5,839 bases of DNA from Oscillospiraceae bacterium (GTDB lineage: Bacteria > Bacillota > Clostridia > Oscillospirales > Oscillospiraceae), in the NCBI GenBank assembly GCA_016287555.1, contig JAEFAK010000120.1, positions 1-5,839 on the forward strand, in the 5' to 3' direction. This document shows positions 1-4,371 of this stretch, piece by piece. Below the pieces are notes generated by a model, which was given only the letters and a program-made list of their open reading frames with translations, was not told the DNA's origin and did no database searches. Position numbers and translations under genes: made by a program. Positions within the stretch are counted from its first letter, which is position 1. Each line of letters opens with the position of its first letter.

Positions 1-255
1 GGTTACGTGGAACTGACGGCGCTCACCGCGGGCGGCCTATTTGAAAAGGGAGAAAAGATACGGGCTCACGAGTTCCATTATTTCGAGAGCGGCGACTGCG
101 GCGAGGACCTGCTTGCCGTCAAGCCGAGCGGGACGAGAAGCTGGAAGTGCGCCCACGTCGAGGGAAATCTCGTCGCGGGCTTTCCGCATTTGTTTTATGA
201 ATCCGATCCCGCTCTTATAGAGAGATTCCTGCGCCGCTGCGCTGAAAGGAAGTAA
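1..255 (+). CDS. cbiA: Cobyrinate a,c-diamide synthase, C-terminal fragment
   Basis: This is the last 84 residues of a gene cut by the window start; the reading frame is open from base 1 to the TAA at 253-255. CbiA is a cytoplasmic ATP- and glutamine-dependent amidotransferase that amidates the a and c carboxylates of cobyrinate (cob(II)yrinate in the anaerobic route). Visible features are the GYVELTA stretch, the HEFHYFE motif of the CobB/CobQ-type glutamine amidotransferase domain, which carries its conserved histidines, and the terminal GFPHLFYESDPALIERFL segment typical of the family's C-terminus. The N-terminal ATP-binding domain and the nucleophilic cysteine lie upstream and cannot be checked. 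The next gene starts 4 bases after the stop and is the other cobalamin amidotransferase, which supports the call. The main alternative would be another CobB/CobQ-family member, but the HEFHY motif and context favour CbiA. Confidence 0.9.
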   Translation, partial: GYVELTALTAGGLFEKGEKIRAHEFHYFESGDCGEDLLAVKPSGTRSWKCAHVEGNLVAGFPHLFYESDPALIERFLRRCAERK

Positions 256-259
256 AGCC

Positions 260-1759
260 ATGGCCAAGGCACTGATGATACAGGGGACGATGTCCAATGC
301 CGGCAAGAGCCTGGTCGCCGCCGGCCTTTGCCGCGTTTTCAGACAGGACGGGTATAAGGTCGCGCCGTTCAAGGGACAGAACATGGCGCTCAATTCTTTC
401 ATAACGAAAGAAGGCCTTGAGATGGGCCGTGCCCAGGTCGTTCAGGCAGAAGCGGCCGGCGTCGAGCCGTCCGTTCTGATGAATCCCGTACTGCTCAAGC
501 CGACGACGGATATGGGCTCTCAGATAATCGTCAACGGCGAAGTGTGGGGCCAGATGTCCGCCGTGGACTATTACAAAGTCAAGCATAAGCTCGTGCCGGA
601 CGTCATGCGCGCTTTTGACTCGCTTTCCGAGAAAAATGATGCTATAATCATCGAAGGCGCCGGAAGTCCTGCCGAGATAAACCTCAAGAACAACGACTGC
701 TTTGTCAATATGGATATGGCGAAGCTTGCAAAGGCCCCCGTCCTGCTTGTCGGAGATATCGACAGGGGAGGAGTCTTTGCCCAGCTTTACGGCACGATTG
801 CCCTGCTGACCGAGGAGGAACGCTCCATGGTCAGGGGCGTCATAATAAACAAGTTCAGAGGAGACGAGTCAATTCTCGAGCCGGGCATTAAAATGCTCGA
901 GGATATTATCCACATACCCGTAGTCGGCGTCGTGCCTTATGTGCGCCTTGACATTGACGATGAGGACAGTCTCTCCGAGCGGCTGACGAACAAGGCTGCC
1001 AAGCTCGTCGATATCGCCGTCATACGCCTTCCGCGTCTTTCCAACTTCACCGATTTCAGAGCTCTCGAGGCCGTCGAGGGAGTATCGGTCAGATACGTCG
1101 CTTCGACGCGGGAATTCGGCTCGCCCGATCTTGTGATCCTTCCGGGAACGAAAAACACCATGGGCGATCTGGCATGGCTTCGTCAGAACGGGCTTGAGAC
1201 TCAGATAAAGCATTTTGCAGACGACGGCGGAGCCGTATTCGGCATCTGCGGCGGTTATCAGATGCTAGGGCAATCCTTGGCTGACCCGCAGGGCGTCGAG
1301 CAGGGCGGCGAGATGCGCGGCATCGGCCTGCTCCCGATCTCGACTGTCTTTGCCGGAGAAAAGACGCGCACCCGCGTCGAGGGGAGCTTTGGAAAGCTCG
1401 GCGGAGTCTTTTCCGGGCTTTCGGGCAAGCCCTTCGAGGGGTATGAGATACACATGGGCATTACCGAGAGCGCCGCGCCGGTCCTTTCGCTGACGGACGC
1501 CGTTTCCGGCACTTCCCGCGCCGACGGATGCTGCAGCGGGAACGTCTGCGGCTGCTATGTTCACGGCGTACTCGACGGAGATGAGATCGCCGGGTCGCTT
1601 ATCCGCGCCCTTGCTGTCAAGAAGGGCGTTGACCCGGATTCGCTCGGCCGGGTAAACGGCGAGGAGCATAAACAGAGGCAGTACGATTTGCTCGCTGACG
1701 CCATACGCGGGCATATGAACATGGAAACGGTATACCGCATATGGAGGGAAGGACTTTGA
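260..1759 (+). CDS. cbiP: Cobyric acid synthase (adenosylcobyrinate amidase)
   Basis: The 499-residue protein matches the usual family length of about 500. CbiP/CobQ amidates the b, d, e and g carboxylates of adenosylcobyrinate a,c-diamide using glutamine and ATP in the cytoplasm. Seen in the sequence: an N-terminal ATP-binding domain with the P-loop-like GTMSNAGKS (residues 9-17), the KGQNMALNS stretch, IEGAGSPAEINL near residue 130-142 and GDIDRGGVFA; then a C-terminal glutamine amidotransferase domain with FGICGGYQMLG (nucleophile Cys330) and YVHGVLD (His435). The start is supported by AAAGGA at 245-250 and by the family-typical N-terminus MAKALMIQGTMSN. It begins 4 bases after the cbiA stop, and its own stop overlaps the likely TTG start of cbiC, so the three genes look translationally coupled. 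No key residue is missing. The symbol cobQ is equally used for this family. Confidence 0.97.
   Translation: MAKALMIQGTMSNAGKSLVAAGLCRVFRQDGYKVAPFKGQNMALNSFITKEGLEMGRAQVVQAEAAGVEPSVLMNPVLLKPTTDMGSQIIVNGEVWGQMSAVDYYKVKHKLVPDVMRAFDSLSEKNDAIIIEGAGSPAEINLKNNDCFVNMDMAKLAKAPVLLVGDIDRGGVFAQLYGTIALLTEEERSMVRGVIINKFRGDESILEPGIKMLEDIIHIPVVGVVPYVRLDIDDEDSLSERLTNKAAKLVDIAVIRLPRLSNFTDFRALEAVEGVSVRYVASTREFGSPDLVILPGTKNTMGDLAWLRQNGLETQIKHFADDGGAVFGICGGYQMLGQSLADPQGVEQGGEMRGIGLLPISTVFAGEKTRTRVEGSFGKLGGVFSGLSGKPFEGYEIHMGITESAAPVLSLTDAVSGTSRADGCCSGNVCGCYVHGVLDGDEIAGSLIRALAVKKGVDPDSLGRVNGEEHKQRQYDLLADAIRGHMNMETVYRIWREGL
1743..1748 (+). promoter_or_regulatory. Ribosome binding site that decides the cbiC start
   Basis: GGAGGG lies 7 bases before the TTG at 1756-1758 but inside the codons that would follow the in-frame ATG at 1741. 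The ATG has only weak upstream purine sequence, whereas TTG has an ideally placed Shine-Dalgarno. TTG at 1756 also overlaps the cbiP stop as TTGA, the common coupled-gene arrangement. Confidence 0.7.
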
Positions 1760-2394
1760 ACAGGATAGAAAACGTCGCTCCCGCAGACATAGAAAAAAAG
1801 AGCTTCGAGATAATAACGGCTGAACTCGGCGACCGCATACTTGACCCTGAACAGGAACCGATCATAAAGCGCGTAATCCATACGACTGCCGACTTCTCCT
1901 ACGCCGATTCCCTCTATTTTTCGCCGAACGCGGTCAAGCTTGCCAAGGAGGCGATCCGAGACGGCGCGACAGTCGTGACGGATACGCAGATGGGCTGGTC
2001 GGGGATCAGCAAGAAAACGCTCGAGCGATTCGGCGGAAAGGCCTGCTGCTTCATGTCCGACGCGGACGTGGCGGCGGAGGCTAAAAAGCTGGGCTGCACG
2101 CGCGCAAGGACGAGCATGGACAAGGCCGCGAGGCTCGGCGATAACGTGATATTTGCCATCGGCAACGCCCCGACCGCGCTTATCAGGCTTCGCGAGCTCA
2201 TTGACGACGGATACAGACCGAAGCTCATAATAGGCGTTCCTGTCGGTTTCGTGAACGTCGTCGTATCCAAGGAGCTCATAATGGAGACAGACGTTCCCTG
2301 CATAGTCGCAAGGGGCAGGAAGGGCGGAAGCAACGTCGCCGCCTGCATAGTCAACGCGCTTCTCTATACTTTGGACGAAAAGCGCGGAGAGTGA
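1756..2394 (+). CDS. cbiC: Cobalt-precorrin-8 methylmutase (precorrin-8X methylmutase)
   Basis: CbiC/CobH moves the methyl group from C-11 to C-12 of cobalt-precorrin-8 to give cobyrinate, the substrate of CbiA. The 212-residue length fits the family. Counting from the TTG start, visible motifs are IENVAPADIEKKSFEII (residues 4-20), RVIHTTADF with His42, which aligns with the catalytic histidine His43 of Pseudomonas denitrificans CobH, TDTQMGWSGI, GNAPTAL, the glycine-rich IGVPVGFVNVVVSKE, and GRKGGSNVAA near the C-terminus. An ATG at 1741 would add five residues (MEGRT), but the GGAGGG site at 1743-1748 and the usual family N-terminus favour TTG at 1756. The TTGA overlap with the cbiP stop suggests translational coupling. 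The cysteine-rich gene follows after 11 bases. The function call is very secure; only the exact start is in doubt. Confidence 0.95.
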   Translation: MNRIENVAPADIEKKSFEIITAELGDRILDPEQEPIIKRVIHTTADFSYADSLYFSPNAVKLAKEAIRDGATVVTDTQMGWSGISKKTLERFGGKACCFMSDADVAAEAKKLGCTRARTSMDKAARLGDNVIFAIGNAPTALIRLRELIDDGYRPKLIIGVPVGFVNVVVSKELIMETDVPCIVARGRKGGSNVAACIVNALLYTLDEKRGE

Positions 2395-2405
2395 GGTAGA
2401 AGGAT

Positions 2406-2702
2406 ATGGAAAACAGCTCTTCGTTTTTCTCAAATCGCGCATGCAAGTATTTCCCGTGCCACAAGACGGACGATCCTGACAGCTTCAACTGCCTTTTCTG
2501 CTATTGCCCGCTCTATATGCTCGGGGATAAATGCGGCGGCAATTTCAGATACACTGAAAAGGGGATCAAGGACTGCACCAACTGCACTGTCCCGCACAGG
2601 CCGGATTCCGCCGAGTATATAAAGAGCCGCTTCGGCGATATAAAAAAGCGCGCGTCCAGAGCGCGATCCAGGAAAAAGAACGACGAGGTAGATAAAAAAT
2701 GA
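2406..2702 (+). CDS. Cysteine-rich small metal-binding protein of the cobalamin operon
   Basis: This 98-residue protein has no experimentally known role that I can name. It resembles the 'cysteine-rich small domain' family (Pfam PF04071, from memory), often found beside cobalamin genes in Clostridia and archaea. Eight cysteines fall within residues 13-60 (13, 18, 29, 32, 34, 43, 57, 60), and His19 and His64 lie nearby. The order includes CKYFPCH, CLFCYCPLY, DKCGG and CTNCTVPH, enough for two zinc sites or an iron-sulfur site. The C-terminal 30 residues are lysine/arginine-rich (KKRASRARSRKK) and probably disordered. There is no signal peptide or membrane segment, so it should be cytoplasmic. 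The start has a GAGGT site at 2393-2397 that overlaps the cbiC stop. Its TGA overlaps the cobU start as ATGA, so its production is tied to both neighbours. A metal-handling or regulatory role in corrinoid synthesis is only an inference. Confidence 0.85.
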   Translation: MENSSSFFSNRACKYFPCHKTDDPDSFNCLFCYCPLYMLGDKCGGNFRYTEKGIKDCTNCTVPHRPDSAEYIKSRFGDIKKRASRARSRKKNDEVDKK

Positions 2703-3223
2703 TGATCCTGCTGACGGGCGGTTCCGCCTGCGGCAAAAGTTCATACGCAGAGTCTCTGTGCATGCGCTCTCCGACGCCGAGGTTCTATCTCGCCGCTATG
2801 CAGCCATACGGCGAAGAGGGTGCCCGCCGCGTCGAGCGGCACCGCAGACTCAGGGCGGGAAAAGGCTTTGAGACGATCGAGAGATACAGAGACTACGGAT
2901 CTCTCGTTCTTCCTGAGCGCGGCACCGTCCTTCTCGAATGCATCTGCAACCTTACCGCCAACGAGATGTTTGACGATGAGGGCCGCATGACGGACCCGCG
3001 TGAAAAGGTCATCGAAGGAGTCGGAAACCTTGCCTCACAGTGCGTCGATCTCTTCGTTATCACAAATGACGTCGGCTCTGACGGCGTGGAATATGAAGGC
3101 AGCACGGCCGAATACGTCCGCGCGATCGGAGAAATAAACGCGCGCCTTGCCGAAATGGCCGACACTGTCATAGAAATGGTCGCCGGGATCCCTATAGTTA
3201 TTAAAGGCAAGATCCCGCAGTAA
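2699..3223 (+). CDS. cobU: Adenosylcobinamide kinase / adenosylcobinamide-phosphate guanylyltransferase
   Basis: CobU phosphorylates adenosylcobinamide and then transfers GMP from GTP to give adenosylcobinamide-GDP, the substrate of cobalamin synthase CobS. The 174-residue length is normal. Seen here: a complete Walker A, GGSACGKS (residues 7-14); the VERHRRLR segment with His48, equivalent to the guanylylated His46 of Salmonella CobU; FETIE, where many homologues have W instead of F; LLECICNLTANEMF; and the C-terminal ADTVIEMVAGIPIVIKG. The usual NEVGxGIVP motif appears in variant form, NDVGSDGVEYEG, as I recall for a clostridial subfamily. The ATG at 2699 is preferred to the adjacent ATG at 2702 because it forms the ATGA overlap with the upstream stop and sits 9 bases from GAGGT at 2685-2689. 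A short CobU-like gene follows after 27 bases. Confidence 0.93.
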   Translation: MMILLTGGSACGKSSYAESLCMRSPTPRFYLAAMQPYGEEGARRVERHRRLRAGKGFETIERYRDYGSLVLPERGTVLLECICNLTANEMFDDEGRMTDPREKVIEGVGNLASQCVDLFVITNDVGSDGVEYEGSTAEYVRAIGEINARLAEMADTVIEMVAGIPIVIKGKIPQ

Positions 3224-3250
3224 CGTGCAAGAAGATAGGAAAATGATCGA

Positions 3251-3616
3251 ATGATACTTGTATTGGGCGCATCCGGAGCGGGGAAGAGAGCTTTCGCCCG
3301 CTCGCTCGGATATAATGACGATGAGATGAGCTGCCGCATCGACTCGGCTGCTCCGGTATTATACGGACTGGAGGAGATAGTGCGCGCGAGACCTGAGGGT
3401 TCCGAAGCGCTGCTTGAGACTCTCTGCAAAAGGGAGCTGGTGCTTTGCTGCGAGGTCGGCAGCGGCGTCATTCCGGATAATCTCGCTGACCGCGTATTCC
3501 GCGAGGCAGCGGGCAGGCTCTGCGTTCTTCTTGCTCAGAGAGCCGAAGCCGTTGTGCGCATAGTCGCCGGCATTCCCGTCGCCATAAAAGGTGAACTGCC
3601 ATGCGCGCGCTGCTGA
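3251..3616 (+). CDS. Short, degenerate CobU-like protein
   Basis: The 121-residue protein is clearly related to CobU but about 50 residues shorter. It keeps an N-terminal beta strand and P-loop, LGASGAGKR (residues 5-13), where the Walker A Ser/Thr that normally binds Mg-nucleotide is arginine (Arg13). The segment that carries the guanylylated histidine (HRxxR...TIE) is missing. The C-terminal half is well conserved: CEVGSGVIPDNLADRVFREAAGRL, then AEAVVRIVAGIPVAIKGELP, closely matching the end of the neighbouring CobU. An in-frame TAG at 3236-3238 excludes an upstream extension, so the shortness is real at the N-terminus. AGGA at 3237-3240 is the likely ribosome binding site. The frame is intact and its last 16 bases overlap the next gene, which argues against a decaying pseudogene. 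It may be a non-catalytic CobU partner; independent kinase activity looks unlikely. Confidence 0.82.
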   Translation: MILVLGASGAGKRAFARSLGYNDDEMSCRIDSAAPVLYGLEEIVRARPEGSEALLETLCKRELVLCCEVGSGVIPDNLADRVFREAAGRLCVLLAQRAEAVVRIVAGIPVAIKGELPCARC

Positions 3617-4179
3617 TACGTCACGGGCAGACCCGAGGCAACGCCGCCGAGGAATTCATCGGAAGCACGGACGAGCCCCTGAGCCCGGCCGGAAGGGAAA
3701 AGGCCGAAAATGCAAAAAAGGATCCTTCGGTAAAGAGGGTTTTCGTCTCTCCGATGCTCAGAACGAGAGAAACGGCCTCGATCCTCTTTCCTAATGCGGA
3801 ACAGACGATCGTTCCGGATCTTCGCGAGATGGATTTCGGAGAGTTTGAACGCCTCAAAGCTGCCGACATGGAAAACGATCCGCGATATATCGCCTGGTCG
3901 GACTGCGCCGGGCTGGAAGGCCCGCCGGGGGGAGAATCCCGCGGAGACGTCGCTTCCCGCGCCGTTCCAGCTTTTACGGACGCCCTTCGCGGCTGCAGCG
4001 GAGAGGACGCCGTTTTCGTTATTCACGGAGCTGTAATAATGGTCCTGATGGACGTTCTCGGAGAGCCGAAAAAGGATTTCTTCGACTGGTGGACGCCGAA
4101 TATCGGCGGCTTCAGCGTCGAATGCATTGAAAAAGACGGAAGTATAACGTTGACTGACGTCAAAAGAATACAGTTTTGA
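3601..4179 (+). CDS. cobC: Histidine phosphatase, probable alpha-ribazole phosphatase
   Basis: This is a 192-residue cytoplasmic member of the histidine phosphatase (phosphoglycerate mutase-like) superfamily. Seen: LIRHGQT with the phospho-accepting His8, SPMLRTRETA with Arg54, LREMDFGEFE with the likely acid Glu76, the PPGGES segment, and FVIHGAVIMVLM with the second catalytic His142. CobC removes phosphate from alpha-ribazole 5'-phosphate, or from adenosylcobalamin 5'-phosphate after the CobS step, to finish the nucleotide loop. The superfamily is broad and motifs alone do not prove the substrate; the call rests mainly on being the last gene of a cobalamin operon, right behind cobU. ATG at 3601 overlaps the upstream gene by 16 bases and has AAAGGTG at 3587-3593 as its ribosome binding site. 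A strong terminator follows its stop. Confidence 0.83.
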   Translation: MRALLIRHGQTRGNAAEEFIGSTDEPLSPAGREKAENAKKDPSVKRVFVSPMLRTRETASILFPNAEQTIVPDLREMDFGEFERLKAADMENDPRYIAWSDCAGLEGPPGGESRGDVASRAVPAFTDALRGCSGEDAVFVIHGAVIMVLMDVLGEPKKDFFDWWTPNIGGFSVECIEKDGSITLTDVKRIQF

Positions 4180-4182
4180 AAA

Positions 4183-4217
4183 ATCGCCCGCGCTTCAAAA
4201 ACGCGGGCGATATTTTC
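4183..4217 (+). terminator. Rho-independent terminator of the cobalamin operon
   Basis: ATCGCCCGCG (4183-4192) pairs perfectly with CGCGGGCGAT (4202-4211), giving a 10-bp GC-rich stem with a 9-base loop. A short tail, ATTTTC, follows. It begins only 3 bases after the cobC stop. The A-run on the 5' side (4179-4183) could also let it act, more weakly, on the minus strand. Confidence 0.88.
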
Positions 4218-4247
4218 CGTATAATGACAGCGTCGTCAGTAAAAAAA

Positions 4248-4284
4248 TGTGCCATTTTTGCGCATATATTGTGCCAGAGTGGCA
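4248..4284. repeat. Repeated TGTGCCA motif with inverted TGGCA, possible operator
   Basis: TGTGCCA occurs at 4248-4254 and again at 4270-4276, exactly 22 bases apart, about two turns of the helix. The second copy forms an inverted repeat, TGCCA-GAG-TGGCA (4272-4284), with partly matching flanks. This lies just upstream of the -35 element at 4306, a position where a regulator could bind. No known regulator consensus was recognised and the motifs are short, so chance is possible. Confidence 0.35.
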
Positions 4285-4305
4285 AAACACACGATGAGAA
4301 TGTAG

Positions 4306-4334
4306 TTGCGAAAAACACCGAAAAGTTTTACAAT
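4306..4334 (+). promoter_or_regulatory. Probable sigma-A promoter of the lipoprotein gene
   Basis: TTGCGA (4306-4311) matches the -35 consensus TTGACA at four of six bases. TACAAT (4329-4334) matches the -10 consensus TATAAT at five of six. The spacer is the ideal 17 bases. Transcription would start near 4341, leaving an untranslated leader of about 30 bases. It is the best match in the spacer, and a separate promoter is expected after the upstream terminator. Confidence 0.65.
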
Positions 4335-4358
4335 TATGTTGCAATTATATTGTGAAAG

Positions 4359-4365
4359 AAAGGAG
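4359..4365 (+). promoter_or_regulatory. Strong ribosome binding site of the lipoprotein gene
   Basis: AAAGGAG stands 6 bases before the ATG at 4372. It is close to the ideal Firmicute Shine-Dalgarno and fixes the start of the lipoprotein gene; the signal peptide begins directly at this ATG. Confidence 0.85.
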
Positions 4366-4371
4366 TTCACT

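Larger units (their letters stand above)
4180..4371. other. Non-coding spacer between the cobalamin operon and the lipoprotein gene
   Basis: These 192 bases carry no convincing gene. They contain, in order, the operon terminator, an A/T-rich stretch with repeated TGTGCCA and an inverted TGGCA, a sigma-A-type promoter and the ribosome binding site of the lipoprotein gene. The base composition is clearly more A/T-rich than the genes on either side. No tRNA or known riboswitch fold was recognised. Confidence 0.8.

Noticed and set aside
1561..2442. A 293-codon open frame on the minus strand across cbiP and cbiC
   Set aside because: It overlaps two secure conserved genes and its translation shows no known motif; it is a by-product of the GC-rich coding strand.
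3243..3254. A three-codon reading frame (ATG ATC GAA TGA) whose stop overlaps the start of the short CobU-like gene
   Set aside because: It is too short to judge and its spacing from AGGA (2 bases) is poor for initiation. It could be a coupling leader but chance is the simpler explanation.
3251..3616. The short CobU-like gene as a pseudogene or a frameshifted fragment of cobU
   Set aside because: The frame is intact, it has its own ribosome binding site, an N-terminal P-loop-like strand of its own, a conserved C-terminal half, and an overlapping junction with the next gene.
4331..4348. Two CAATTAT copies (4331-4337 and 4342-4348) next to the promoter as a regulatory repeat
   Set aside because: They overlap the -10 element and initiation region in A/T-rich sequence, where such short repeats are expected by chance.
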